The notes under the pieces were generated by a model. It was not told the DNA's origin and made no database searches. It worked only from the letters and a program-made list of their open reading frames with translations. Below, in pieces: positions 24,461 through 33,429 of a stretch of 64,000 nt of DNA; the first letter of the stretch is position 1; every line of letters begins with the position of its first letter. Where the stretch lies: contig NZ_JAHFZZ010000041.1 of the NCBI RefSeq assembly GCF_018603905.1, positions 1 through 64,000 of the forward strand, in the 5' to 3' direction. The position numbers and the translations under genes were made by a program. The DNA is from Nonomuraea sp. NEAU-A123. GTDB lineage: Bacteria; Actinomycetota; Actinomycetes; Streptosporangiales; Streptosporangiaceae.

Positions 24461-26052
24461 TCGGTAAAGCGGGTGTGCCTGGCCAGTTCGCCTTCCACCG
24501 GCTCCAGTACGTACTCGGCGCCGACCTGGGCGATGGCCGACCGCAAGGCCTTCGCCACGCGACGCGCCCGGCGATGCCCGCCCGCCCAGGCCGCCAGCCG
24601 GGACAGCAACGCGATCACCACCCCGACGAGCGCACCCCCGCCGAGCAGCACCGTAGGCCACGGCACCACGCCCAGCGTCGGCAGGGGCGGCTGGGGCAGG
24701 CGCAGATAGTCCATGCCGAACAGCACCCCCAGCCACAGCCCACCGGCGACCATGACGGCGAACACCAGCCACTGCAGCATCCCCACCACCCGCCACCACC
24801 TCGGCCGCTTGGTCGCCCCGAGCGAGGTCGTCGCCACCGCCCGGTCCACGGCGTCGGCCAGCTCCACGGCCCGGGACCGCGCCGCCTGCCGTACCGCCGC
24901 CGCCCACACCCCCGCCAGGTCACCCGCCGCCGCCTCGCCGACGTCACGGATGGCGGTCTCGACCTGTGCTTTCTGTACGGCCGAAGCGACCGGAACAGAC
25001 GTACGACCGACGATCTCCCGCTCGGGTGAAGTGGTGCTCGTGCCGATGCGCAGCCTGCGCAACGGGTCGGGCCGAAACCGCCGGACCCACTTGGTGACGG
25101 GCCAGCCGGTCGCCACCACGGCCCGGTGCCGGTGCCCCTTCCGTACGGCAGCCACGACCAGCGGCACCCCGGCGGCCTCGGACAGCGCGTCCGTGAGCGG
25201 CTTCCCCAACCCGGCCACCGCACCGGCGTCCGGGAGCGGCGCGGCGGACTGGTCGGCCAGGTGGTCGGCGACGGCGGACACGTCGGCGGACAGGCGGGCG
25301 GACCAGGAGCGACGCTCGGCCACCCGCTCCGCCAGGAGCATGCGCAGCTCGGCCAGGCCCGCACCCGTACGCGCGGAGGCACCGAGGATCGGCACCCCCG
25401 CCAGCCCGTCGTCGTCCAGGAGGCGGCGCAGGTCACGCAGGCACCGGTCCACCGCGTCGGGCGGCAGGCGGTCGATCTGGTTGAGCACCACCACCATCAC
25501 GTCCCGGTGTCCGGCCAGCGGGCGCAGGTAGCGCTCGTGCACCGCCGCATCGGCGTACTTCTGCGGGTCCAGCACCCACACCAGCAGATCCACGAGCTCC
25601 ACCAGCCGGTCGACCTCCAGGCGGTGCGTCAGCCGGATGGAGTCATGGTCGGGGAGGTCTAGCAGGATAAGTCCGGAAAAATCGGGACCGACAGCGGCCG
25701 GGGTGTGCCGTTGGGGGATCTCCAGCCAGTCGAGCAGCGGGCCCGCCCCCGTCCCGTCCCACAGCGCCGCCTGCGCGGTCGAAGTGGTCGGCCGGGTGAC
25801 GCCCACAGCCGCGAGCTCGTCCCCGGCCAGCGCGTTGAACAGCGACGACTTCCCGCTGCCCGTGGCCCCCGCCAGCGCCGCCACGGTGTGGTCCACCGAC
25901 AGGCTGCGCCGTACTCCGGCCCGTTCGGCCACCGCCCGCGCGTTGGACACCACGTCGGCCGGCAGCCGCCCCTCGGCCAGCTCGGCCGCCTCCAGCAGCG
26001 CGGCCAGCCGGGAGTCCAGCGACGGCCCCTCCTTGCGGCGCAGCAGCTTCAC
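24436..26052 (-). CDS. Dynamin-like membrane GTPase (second of pair)
   Basis: This 538-aa protein has a P-loop GTPase domain (about 55-240): GATGSGKSSLFNAL (G1), a G3-like ILLDLPDHDS and NQIDRLP (G4, N/T-x-x-D). The C-terminal half has two hydrophobic segments (WLVFAVMVAGGLWLGVLFGM and TVLLGGGALVGVVIALLS, about 435-500). This fits actinobacterial dynamin-like proteins, which occur as adjacent pairs such as Streptomyces DynA/DynB (septum stabilisation at sporulation). The GTG overlaps the stop of the upstream GTPase gene (26049-26052). Equivalence to DynA/DynB is from family knowledge. Confidence 0.82.
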   Translation of the reverse strand: MKLLRRKEGPSLDSRLAALLEAAELAEGRLPADVVSNARAVAERAGVRRSLSVDHTVAALAGATGSGKSSLFNALAGDELAAVGVTRPTTSTAQAALWDGTGAGPLLDWLEIPQRHTPAAVGPDFSGLILLDLPDHDSIRLTHRLEVDRLVELVDLLVWVLDPQKYADAAVHERYLRPLAGHRDVMVVVLNQIDRLPPDAVDRCLRDLRRLLDDDGLAGVPILGASARTGAGLAELRMLLAERVAERRSWSARLSADVSAVADHLADQSAAPLPDAGAVAGLGKPLTDALSEAAGVPLVVAAVRKGHRHRAVVATGWPVTKWVRRFRPDPLRRLRIGTSTTSPEREIVGRTSVPVASAVQKAQVETAIRDVGEAAAGDLAGVWAAAVRQAARSRAVELADAVDRAVATTSLGATKRPRWWRVVGMLQWLVFAVMVAGGLWLGVLFGMDYLRLPQPPLPTLGVVPWPTVLLGGGALVGVVIALLSRLAAWAGGHRRARRVAKALRSAIAQVGAEYVLEPVEGELARHTRFTEAITRARA

Positions 26053-27812
26053 GACCCCTCACCTTCAGCGAGACCTTCAGCGAGATCTTCAGCGACGTCG
26101 ACCGGAGCCGTGCCCGACGGCAGTTCGGTGCGATGGGCGCGGACCGATTGGGCGGCCTCCCGCAGGGCGCCCGCCGCCCCGGCCGGTGGTTCGACCGCCG
26201 CCAGCAGCTCGGTGAACCGCCCGGCCTCCTCCTCCAGCAGTCTCCGCACCCGTTCCCGCAGATCCTCGCGCGCCTGGACGGTCAACGTACGCACCGCCTG
26301 ATCACCGAACACCGCCTCCAGCAGCTTCTGCGACAGCACGCTCGTCCCACCCGCGATCCCGACCTCGATCCCGGTCAACCCACCCGTGGAGGCGAACACG
26401 GCCAGCATCAGCAGCAAGCCGGCCCCGTTCACCCCGAAGGAGGCGATCCGGGCCGTGGTGCGCTTCTCGGCGCCCTCGTGGCGCACCAGGTCGAGGACGT
26501 ACTCCTGCCATCCCCGCACCGCCGCCGAGGCCCGTTTACCCAGGTCGGGGGAGGTCCGGCCCAGCCGGGCCGCGTCCACCGCGCCGACGTGGGCGATGAT
26601 CCCGGGACCGCCGGGCGCGGCCGACCAGCCCTCCAGGCTGCGCTCGGCGGCACTGTCGGCGGCGCCTCTGATCAGCGTCTCGACGCCGCTCTCCAGCGCG
26701 TCTCGCAGCGACGCGGCCGGCACCCGCCCGGTGAAGAAGCCGACGACCCGGTCACGCAGCCAGCCCACCCGGCTCTCCAGCGAGCGCATCAGGTCGCCGG
26801 TGCCGATGAAGTCCTGCCAGCGGGCCAGTACCTCGCCGCGGAGCAGCGACCCGTCGCGCATGCCCTCGTCGAAGTCGGCCAGCCCGCCCGAGTAGGCCCC
26901 CACGACGATGGACCGCAGCGCGTCGAACCCGGCCTGCTGCCGTGTGACGGCGTCGGCCAGCAGCGGCACCCGCGCGACCAGGCTGTCAAGCGCCCCGGAC
27001 AGCGTCTGCCGGACGACCCGGGACCGTTCGGCCGCGTCGGCGGCCAGCTCGGTCAGCCACGCGGAGATGGGCGACACCAGCGCCGCGGGCAGCCGCGCCT
27101 TCTCCGACGGCAGCGCCGCCTCGGGCACGGTGAACAGCCGGGTGCCGGCGAGACCGTTCTCGACCAGCAGGCGTTCGAGGTCGCGGGTGACGGGCTCGAC
27201 GGCCTCGGCAGGCACGCGGTCGAGCACGAGGGCGAGCGCCGTGCTGCGTTCGCGCGCCGAGCGCAGGAAGCTCCACGGCACCTCGTCGGCGTAACGGGCG
27301 GCGGTGGTGACGAACAACCACAGATCAGCGGCCGCCAGCAGTTGCGCGGCCAGCTCGCGATTCGCGGTCACCACGGAGTCGATGTCGGGCGCGTCGAGCA
27401 GCGCCAGCCCCGCGCCGAGCGACGGAGAGGTGACCACCCGCAGCGCCCCGGCGGCCGATCCGGTGCCGCGGGACATTCCGGGGAGCACGTTCTGGCCCAT
27501 GAACCAGTCGCGGTCGGCCGGGCTCACCACCAGCGTCGGCACCAGCGTGGTGGGCCGCAGCACGCCCGGCTCGGCGACGTCGGCCCCGACCAGCGAGTTG
27601 ACCAGCGTCGACTTGCCCGCCCCGGTGGAGCCGCCGACCACGGCGAGCAGCGGCGCGTCGATGGCCCGCAATCGGGGCAGCAGGTAGTCGTCGAGCTGGC
27701 CGGTGAGCTCCTTGAGCGCGCGCCGGTCGTCGGCGGCCGCACCGATCTCGAGCGGGAACAGCTCGCGATCGAGCCGGTGGCGCAACTCCTGCAACGCGCC
27801 CAGCAGATCCAT
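26049..27812 (-). CDS. Dynamin-like membrane GTPase (first of pair)
   Basis: This 587-aa GTPase has GGSTGAGKSTLVNSLVG (G1), RPTTLVPTLV (G2-like Thr), LALLDAPDIDSV (G3) and LVLDRVP (G4-like). A helical stalk follows, then a hydrophobic hairpin near residues 450-490 (GAGLLLMLAVFASTGGLTGIEVGIAGG) that would insert in the membrane. The C-terminus is acidic. The two GTPases overlap by GTGA and probably hetero-oligomerise, as reported for bacterial dynamin pairs. The ATG is only 9 bases after the response-regulator stop, so it is probably the same transcript. Confidence 0.84.
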   Translation of the reverse strand: MDLLGALQELRHRLDRELFPLEIGAAADDRRALKELTGQLDDYLLPRLRAIDAPLLAVVGGSTGAGKSTLVNSLVGADVAEPGVLRPTTLVPTLVVSPADRDWFMGQNVLPGMSRGTGSAAGALRVVTSPSLGAGLALLDAPDIDSVVTANRELAAQLLAAADLWLFVTTAARYADEVPWSFLRSARERSTALALVLDRVPAEAVEPVTRDLERLLVENGLAGTRLFTVPEAALPSEKARLPAALVSPISAWLTELAADAAERSRVVRQTLSGALDSLVARVPLLADAVTRQQAGFDALRSIVVGAYSGGLADFDEGMRDGSLLRGEVLARWQDFIGTGDLMRSLESRVGWLRDRVVGFFTGRVPAASLRDALESGVETLIRGAADSAAERSLEGWSAAPGGPGIIAHVGAVDAARLGRTSPDLGKRASAAVRGWQEYVLDLVRHEGAEKRTTARIASFGVNGAGLLLMLAVFASTGGLTGIEVGIAGGTSVLSQKLLEAVFGDQAVRTLTVQAREDLRERVRRLLEEEAGRFTELLAAVEPPAGAAGALREAAQSVRAHRTELPSGTAPVDVAEDLAEGLAEGEGS

Positions 27813-27821
27813 AGGACCACG

Positions 27822-28502
27822 CTAGCCCGCCGGCGGCTCCCGCAGCACATAACCGACGCTACGCAGCGTGTGGATGAGCCTGGGCTCGACGTCGTCGACC
27901 TTGCGCCGCAGATAGGAGACGTAGGACTCGACCACACCGGCGTCGCCGCCGAAGTCGTAGTTCCACACGTGGTCGAGGATCTGCGCCTTGGACAGCACCC
28001 GGCCGGCGTTGGACATGAAGTAGTGCAGCAGCTTGAACTCCGTGGGCGACAGCCGTACCGGCCGCCCGTTGCGCCAGACCTCGCGGGCCTCCTCGTCCAG
28101 CTCCAGGTCGGCGACCTGCAGGCGGCTCGCGGGCGCGTTCTCCCCGCGCGTACGCCGGAGCACCGCGCGGATCCTGGCCTGGACCTCTTCCAGGCTGAAC
28201 GGCTTGGTCACGTAGTCGTCGCCCACCCCCAGCCCGAAGATCTTGTCCTCGGTGGCGTCACGGGCGGTCAGGAAGAGCACCGGCACACCGATCCGCTTGG
28301 CCACCTCGAACCCGTCGAGATCGGGCAGCATGACGTCGAGCACGACCAGGTCGGGCGTGGTCCGCTCGGCCACTTCGACGGCCTCGTAACCGTCGGCGGC
28401 GGTCAGCACCTCGAAGCCGGAGAAGCGCAGGCTCGCGGACAGAAGGTCCCGGATACTGGGCTCGTCGTCCACCACCATGATCAGCGCCTCGGGTTTAGTC
28501 AC
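27822..28502 (-). CDS. OmpR-family response regulator with shortened receiver
   Basis: This 226-aa protein has a receiver domain (1-115) and an OmpR/PhoB winged helix (about 130-222; LSPTEFKLLHYFMSNAGRVLSKAQILDHVW). The phospho-acceptor Asp (VVLDVMLPD), Thr (FLTAR) and Lys (VTKPFS) are kept. Compared with the upstream paralogue (29965-30660) it lacks five residues before VPVLFLTAR and one Gly before DDYVTKPFS, so helix alpha-3/beta-4 and the alpha-4 face are altered. The GTG start is 41 bases downstream of the kinase gene, past a small CTCAG/CTGAG hairpin (28516-28529). The target is unknown. Confidence 0.88.
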   Translation of the reverse strand: MTKPEALIMVVDDEPSIRDLLSASLRFSGFEVLTAADGYEAVEVAERTTPDLVVLDVMLPDLDGFEVAKRIGVPVLFLTARDATEDKIFGLGVGDDYVTKPFSLEEVQARIRAVLRRTRGENAPASRLQVADLELDEEAREVWRNGRPVRLSPTEFKLLHYFMSNAGRVLSKAQILDHVWNYDFGGDAGVVESYVSYLRRKVDDVEPRLIHTLRSVGYVLREPPAG

Positions 28503-28543
28503 CTACCCAGAGTGACTCAGGAGGCTGAGGAATACCTGAATGC

Positions 28544-29968
28544 TCACTCCAAGGCGAGTGGGAGTTCGACCCGGAATGTGGAGCCCGAGCCGGGCGCGCT
28601 GTCGAGCAGCACCGTGCCGCCGTGCGCCTTCACCAGCGCCTGCACGATGGCCAGGCCGAGCCCGCTGCCCCGGTCGTCGCCCGAACGCTGGCGCGACCTG
28701 GCCGAGTCGGCCCGGTAGAACCGCTCGAACACCCGCTCAACCTGCTCGGGCGTGAGACCGGGCCCCTTGTCGGCCACTTCCAGGAACGCTGTGTCGTCCC
28801 CCGCCCCGACGCGTACCGTCACCGGGGTGCCCGGCTCGGTGTGGGTCAGGGCGTTGGTCATGAGGTTGGTGACCACCTGGCGCAGCCGTACCTCGTCGCC
28901 GGAGACGATCAGCGCCGCGCCGCCGACGACGTCCAGGCTGATCACCCGGTCGGGCGCCAGGATGCGCGCGTCGTGCACCGCGTCGGCGGCCAGCGCCAGC
29001 ATGTCGACCGGCCGCATGCGCAGCGGGCGCTGCTGGTCGACGCGGGCGAGCAGCAGCAGGTCATCCACCAGCAAGCTCATCCGGCCCGCGGCCTTCTCCA
29101 CGCGCTGCATCAGCTCGGCGGCGTCGGCCTTCTGGTTCTGCCTGGCGTACTCGGCGAAACCGCGGATCGAGGTGAGCGGGGTGCGCAGCTCGTGCGAGGC
29201 GTCGCCGATGAACTGGCGCATCCGGTCCTCGGAGCGGCGGGCGGCCGCCTCGGACGCGGACCTGGCGGCGAACGCGGCCTCGATCTGCGCGAGCATCCCG
29301 TTGAGCGACAGGGCCAGGCGGCCCACCTCCGTACGCGGGTCGCCGGCCGGCACCCGGCGGCCGAGCTCCCCGCCCGCGATGGCCTCGGCGGTGCTCTCGA
29401 TCTCGGTCAGCGGGCGCATGCTGCGCCGGACCATCGCGACGCCCACGACGGCGAGGATGAGCAGGATGCCGCCGCCGCCCAGCAGCTCGATGAGGCCGAG
29501 CCGCCGGGTGATGTCCCTGACCTCCTCCAGGTCCGCCGCGATCACGTACTCGCCCGCTGGTATCGAGGTCTGCAGCACCCGCCACTCGCCGTCGCCGCTG
29601 ACCGCCCGCGTCGTGTAGAGGCCAGGTCCCGGCGATTGCGACAGCACCGGCCTGGGCCTGGCGTCCACGTCGCGGTCGCCGAACACCGGGGCCAGCGTGC
29701 CGCCCGGCGGCTGGACCAGCACGATCGTGTCGGACTCGATCAGCGCCATCTTGTCGTTGGTCTCTTTGCCCCGCTCCCGCTTCTCCTGGTCGTGCTTGAG
29801 CTTGTTCTCCACGCGTACGGCGAGGAGCTGGATCTGGCTGTCGACGCGGTTCATCAGGTAGCCGTGCAGCACGGAGACGCTCACCACGCCGATGAAGGTC
29901 AGCCCGACGCCGAGCAGCGCCAGCATCGCGGCGATCAGCTTGATCCTGAGCGGCAGGCCGCGCATCAC
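28544..29968 (-). CDS. Membrane sensor histidine kinase
   Basis: This 474-aa kinase has TM1 (about 8-30), an extracytoplasmic sensor loop (about 31-160) and TM2 (about 161-183; LIELLGGGGILLILAVVGVAMV). A HAMP domain (about 184-235), the H-box DASHELRTPLTSIRGFAEYA, the N-box RQVVTNLMTNALTHT and G-boxes DKGPGLTPEQ and GSGLGLAIVQALV follow. It overlaps the upstream response regulator's stop, with GTG at 29968 or ATG at 29965. It is the only kinase between two paralogous regulators, so it may phosphorylate both. The layout resembles the TrcS group. Confidence 0.92.
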   Translation of the reverse strand: MMRGLPLRIKLIAAMLALLGVGLTFIGVVSVSVLHGYLMNRVDSQIQLLAVRVENKLKHDQEKRERGKETNDKMALIESDTIVLVQPPGGTLAPVFGDRDVDARPRPVLSQSPGPGLYTTRAVSGDGEWRVLQTSIPAGEYVIAADLEEVRDITRRLGLIELLGGGGILLILAVVGVAMVRRSMRPLTEIESTAEAIAGGELGRRVPAGDPRTEVGRLALSLNGMLAQIEAAFAARSASEAAARRSEDRMRQFIGDASHELRTPLTSIRGFAEYARQNQKADAAELMQRVEKAAGRMSLLVDDLLLLARVDQQRPLRMRPVDMLALAADAVHDARILAPDRVISLDVVGGAALIVSGDEVRLRQVVTNLMTNALTHTEPGTPVTVRVGAGDDTAFLEVADKGPGLTPEQVERVFERFYRADSARSRQRSGDDRGSGLGLAIVQALVKAHGGTVLLDSAPGSGSTFRVELPLALE

Positions 29969-30660
29969 GGACTCGGCGGCAGCCGCAGGACGTATCCGAC
30001 ACCGCGCAACGTGTGAATGAGCCGCGGGTTGCGGTTGTCGATCTTACGGCGGAGCACCGACACGTAGGACTCGACGATCCCGACCTCGCCTCTGAAGTCG
30101 TAGTCCCAGACGTGGTCGAGGATCTGCGGCTTCGACAGCACCCGGCCCGCGTTCGTCATGAAGTAACGCAGCAGCTTGAACTCGGTCGGCGACAGCGACA
30201 CGGCGTTGCCACCGCGCCACACCTCGTGGCTCTCCTCGTCGAGCTCGATGTCGGCGAACGTCAGCCTGGGCGGCGGCGCCTGCGACTCCCCACTGGTACG
30301 GCGGAGCACCGCGTGGATCCTGGCGACCACCTCTTCGAGGCTGAACGGCTTGGTGACGTAGTCGTCGCCGCCGATCGTCAGCCCACGGATCTTGTCCTCG
30401 GTCTCGTCGCGGGCGGTCAGGAAGACCACCGGCACGTGCACGCCCCCGCCGCGCAGCCGCCGCACGATCTCGAAGCCGTCGAGGTCGGGCAGCATGACGT
30501 CGAGGACGACCAGGTCAGGGCGGTGCCGTTGAACGGCGGTGACGGCGTCCAGGCCGTTCTTGACGGTGGACACGTCGAAACCCGCGAACCTCAGGCTCGC
30601 GGCGAGGAGTTCGAGGATATTGGGGTCATCCTCGACGATCAGTAGTCGCGCTTCCATCAT
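29965..30660 (-). CDS. OmpR-family response regulator, TrcR-like
   Basis: This 231-aa regulator has a complete receiver domain (LLIVEDDPNILELL; Asp in VVLDVMLPD; FLTARDETEDKI; GGDDYVTKPFS) and a C-terminal winged helix (LTFADIELDEESHEVWRGGNAVSLSPTEFKLL). The wording is close to mycobacterial TrcR from memory. The ATG at 30660 or 30657 fits the family start; a TTG at 30678 overlapping the previous stop is the alternative. The downstream kinase overlaps by 4 bases. This is the intact member of the regulator pair. Confidence 0.88.
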   Translation of the reverse strand: MMEARLLIVEDDPNILELLAASLRFAGFDVSTVKNGLDAVTAVQRHRPDLVVLDVMLPDLDGFEIVRRLRGGGVHVPVVFLTARDETEDKIRGLTIGGDDYVTKPFSLEEVVARIHAVLRRTSGESQAPPPRLTFADIELDEESHEVWRGGNAVSLSPTEFKLLRYFMTNAGRVLSKPQILDHVWDYDFRGEVGIVESYVSVLRRKIDNRNPRLIHTLRGVGYVLRLPPSP

Positions 30661-30674
30661 CTCCAAGCATGCAC

Positions 30675-31865
30675 TCAACGGACGAGTGCTGGGACAATTC
30701 CGGCGATGTGCCTGGCAATCGCCAGGCTGGAGGTGGCCGCGGGAGACGGCGCGTTGCGTACCAGCACGACCCTGCCCTGTACGTCCACGGCGAAGTCGTC
30801 GACCAACCGGCCGTCCTTCGCCACGGCCTGGGCGCGTACCCCGCCCTCGGTTCGCCGCAGGTCGGAGGCGGTGAGCTCGGGCACGTAGCGGCGCGCGGCC
30901 CGGACGAAGGCCCCCTTGACCAGCGAGCCGTGGACCTCCTTGAGGCCGGTGCGCCAGTGCTGCCGGGCCATGCGCAGCGTGCCCGGCCAGCGCAGAATCT
31001 GCCAGGAATTACGGAGGTTTAGTCCCCGATAACCCTCATACGCGAGCGCCAGCACCGCGTTCGGCCCGACCAGGACCTCACCGTCGATGTGCCTGGTCAG
31101 ATGGACGCCGAGGAACGGGTACCGAGGGTCGGGCACCGGGTAGATCAGGCCGCGCACCAGGTCCTTGGCCGCTCCCTCGAGCGCGTAGTACTCACCCCTG
31201 AACGGCACGATCCTGATGTCGCCCGGCCGTCCCGCCATCCTGGCCACCGCGTCGGTGCTCAATCCCGCGCAGATCACCAGCCGGTCGAAGGCGAACCGCC
31301 GCCCGGCGGCCAGCACCTCGACGCCCCTGGCGGTCTCCCTGATCGCCCTGACCGGGTGCTCGAGCCGTACCGAACCGCCCAGCTCGGCCACGTCGAGCGC
31401 GAGCCGGCGCGCGACGGCGGGGAAGTCGGCGATCGCGGTGTGCGGCGAGTGGACCGCGCCGACGCCGACCGCGTGCGGCTCGATCTCGCGCAGGGCCAGC
31501 GCGTCCAGCTCGACGATGCCGGGGACGCCGTTCGCCCTGGCCCGCTCGGCCAGCGCCGCGAGCCGCGGCCGCTCGGCGCCGGTGCAGGCCACGACCAGCT
31601 TCCCGACCTCCTCGTACGGCAGGCGGTGGTGCGCGCAGTACTCCTTGAGCAGCGCGACGCCCTCGCGGCAGAGCGTGGCCTTGAGCGAACCCGGCGGGTA
31701 GTAGATGCCCGCGTGGACGACACCACTGTTGTGGCCGGTCTGGTGCGCGCCGACGCTGTTCTCCTTTTCGAGAACGGTCACCTCGGCACCCCTGGTGGTG
31801 GCGAGCTCGCGGGCGACCGCCAGGCCGACGATGCCGGCCCCGATGACGCCGATCTTCTCTGTCAC
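30675..31865 (-). CDS. lhgO: L-2-hydroxyglutarate oxidase
   Basis: This 396-aa FAD-dependent oxidoreductase converts L-2-hydroxyglutarate to 2-oxoglutarate. The FAD-binding motif GVIGAGIVGLAVARELA starts at residue 5. The LhgO-typical HQTGHNSGVVHAGIYYPPGSLKA follows, then PFRGEYYAL and YPVPDPRYPFLGVHLTRHIDG. The length agrees with LhgO (about 400 aa). The GTG start overlaps the upstream epimerase stop (31862-31865). It leads into the two-component genes with almost no gap; no functional link to them is evident. Confidence 0.92.
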   Translation of the reverse strand: MTEKIGVIGAGIVGLAVARELATTRGAEVTVLEKENSVGAHQTGHNSGVVHAGIYYPPGSLKATLCREGVALLKEYCAHHRLPYEEVGKLVVACTGAERPRLAALAERARANGVPGIVELDALALREIEPHAVGVGAVHSPHTAIADFPAVARRLALDVAELGGSVRLEHPVRAIRETARGVEVLAAGRRFAFDRLVICAGLSTDAVARMAGRPGDIRIVPFRGEYYALEGAAKDLVRGLIYPVPDPRYPFLGVHLTRHIDGEVLVGPNAVLALAYEGYRGLNLRNSWQILRWPGTLRMARQHWRTGLKEVHGSLVKGAFVRAARRYVPELTASDLRRTEGGVRAQAVAKDGRLVDDFAVDVQGRVVLVRNAPSPAATSSLAIARHIAGIVPALVR

Positions 31866-32851
31866 GGCGCCAGTCTGCCGACTCTGCGCGGATCCAGGTG
31901 GCCTTCAGCGGCAAGCCACCGCAATGTATCCGAAACGGTGTCTTCCACCGGGCGCAGGGTGAGCTCGAGGTCCTTGAGCGCGGGGCCGTCGTCGGTGGGG
32001 ACCAGGGTGAGCATGAAGTCGGCCGCGTCACGGGTGAGCGGATAGTCGATGGGCACCAGCCGCTTGAGCCGGTCGAGCAGCGCGGCCATCCCGCGCAGCA
32101 GTCCACCGGGCATCCGGTAGGTCCGGCCCGCCCGTCCCGTCACCTCCGCGCATATTTCCGCCAACTCACCCCAGGTACAGAAATGTCCCCCAAGCAGGTA
32201 GCGGCGGTCCCGGCGGCCGGGCGTGAAGCAGCGGGCCAGCGCGACGGCCAGATCCCGGACGTCCAGCACGCTCACGCCGCCCGGCACGACCGGCCACCCC
32301 CACCGCAGGCCGGCGCGGAGCCCCTCATTGAGCGCGTCGAGCGTCGGCTGTCCCGGCCCGGCGATGCCACCCGGGTACACGATGGTCACGTCGCCCAGTT
32401 CCCTGGCGTACCGCTCGCCCTCGACCTTGGACCGGCCGTAGGCGTTCCTGGGGCTGGTCAGCGGGCTGTCGGCGGTGATGAGCGGCTCGGCGGGCGGCAC
32501 GAACACCGCGATCGTGGAAACGTGCACGATCGGATCCAGTCCCAGCTCGGCGGCCTGCCCGAGCACGTTACGCAGCCCGACGACGTTGGACCCGTGCAGG
32601 TCCGTCCCGTGCCCGGTGACCCCCATGTCGGCGGCGGCGTGCAGCACCGCGTCACACCCGTCCAGAGCGGCTCGTACGGCCGGCGCGTCACGGATGTCCC
32701 CCTGACGGACCACCCACTCCCCGGCCCCCAACACACGTCGCACTTTTTCCGGATTTCTCGCCAAAAGGCAGGGCTCATGTCCGGCAGCGATCAGGGCCGC
32801 GACCGCGTGTGAGCCGACGAACCCCGAGGCACCGCTCACCAGGACACGCAT
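31862..32851 (-). CDS. NAD-dependent epimerase/dehydratase (extended SDR)
   Basis: This 329-aa extended short-chain dehydrogenase has the Rossmann motif VLVSGASGFVGSHAVAALIAAGH at the N-terminus, the catalytic YGRSK (YxxxK) near residue 150, and VLHAAADMGV. It is similar to the 3beta-HSD/dihydroflavonol-reductase group, so it may act on a hydroxy/keto group of a sugar, sterol or small molecule. The ATG at 32851 begins exactly at the Rossmann strand; an in-frame ATG at 32884 is an alternative. It is first in a minus-strand run of seven closely packed genes. Confidence 0.84.
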   Translation of the reverse strand: MRVLVSGASGFVGSHAVAALIAAGHEPCLLARNPEKVRRVLGAGEWVVRQGDIRDAPAVRAALDGCDAVLHAAADMGVTGHGTDLHGSNVVGLRNVLGQAAELGLDPIVHVSTIAVFVPPAEPLITADSPLTSPRNAYGRSKVEGERYARELGDVTIVYPGGIAGPGQPTLDALNEGLRAGLRWGWPVVPGGVSVLDVRDLAVALARCFTPGRRDRRYLLGGHFCTWGELAEICAEVTGRAGRTYRMPGGLLRGMAALLDRLKRLVPIDYPLTRDAADFMLTLVPTDDGPALKDLELTLRPVEDTVSDTLRWLAAEGHLDPRRVGRLAP

Positions 32852-32904
32852 GCCATGGAAGCTAGCGCTTACTTGGTATTCCATCAACCGCCCGAAGATC
32901 GAAC

Positions 32905-32922
32905 CTGCCCTAAAGTGGGCAG
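32905..32922. promoter_or_regulatory. 18-bp inverted repeat over a -10 box
   Basis: CTGCCC-TAAAGT-GGGCAG is a perfect 6-bp-arm inverted repeat. Its centre, TAAAGT, fits a -10 box 7 bases before the GTG at 32924. It may be an operator controlling the acetyltransferase gene, or coincidence with the promoter. Confidence 0.4.
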
Positions 32923-32923
32923 A

Positions 32924-33421
32924 GTGCAGGAAATCGTGACATACGTCGAGATGACCGCTGCCGATCAGCTGAATCCAGGCGCGGTCGTACCCGGTCTCGC
33001 CTTGGAGTCCTTGGACCGCGACTCGCCGCTGGTCATCGACCTCCAGTCCCGGATCGGCGCGCCCTACGGCTGGCAGAGCGCGCGACGGAGCGAACACCAA
33101 TGGGCCACCTGGCTCGCCCAGCACCCTGCGCGGGCGTTCTCGCTACTGTCCCTGAACGGTGAACCGGTAGGCGCGGCCGCCTACGACGTCCACCCCGGCG
33201 AGGAGGTCGAGATCGAGACCTTCGGGCTGCTGCCCGAGTTCACCGGCAAAGGCCTGGGCGGATACGCGCTGACGCTGACCGTCCAGCGCGCGTGGCGGTT
33301 GACCCCCTCCGTGCGGCGGGTCTGGCTGCACACGTCCAGCCTGGATCATCCCCACGCGCTGCCCAACTACCGTCGGCGCGGCTTTCACACGTACAAGACC
33401 GAGATCGGCGAACGCGGCTAG
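32924..33421 (+). CDS. GNAT-family N-acetyltransferase
   Basis: This 165-aa acetyl-CoA-dependent acetyltransferase has the core beta4-alpha3 stretch IETFGLLPEFTGKGLGGYALTLTVQRAW, with the Q/R-x-x-G-x-G/A-like GKGLGG loop, then RRVWLHTSSLDHPHALPNYRRRGFHTYKTE. The GTG at 32924 fits a leaderless mRNA from the TAAAGT box; GTG at 32936, preceded by AGG, is the alternative start. The acceptor is unknown. It is divergent from the epimerase gene and convergent with the NmrA-like gene. Confidence 0.84.
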   Translation: MQEIVTYVEMTAADQLNPGAVVPGLALESLDRDSPLVIDLQSRIGAPYGWQSARRSEHQWATWLAQHPARAFSLLSLNGEPVGAAAYDVHPGEEVEIETFGLLPEFTGKGLGGYALTLTVQRAWRLTPSVRRVWLHTSSLDHPHALPNYRRRGFHTYKTEIGERG

Positions 33422-33429
33422 GTGGTGCG

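Noticed and set aside
26133..28718. Plus-strand 861-codon open frame
   Set aside because: It is the reverse of the GTPase and response-regulator genes, with composition (Gly, Arg, His, Gln-rich) typical of antisense frames in GC-rich DNA.
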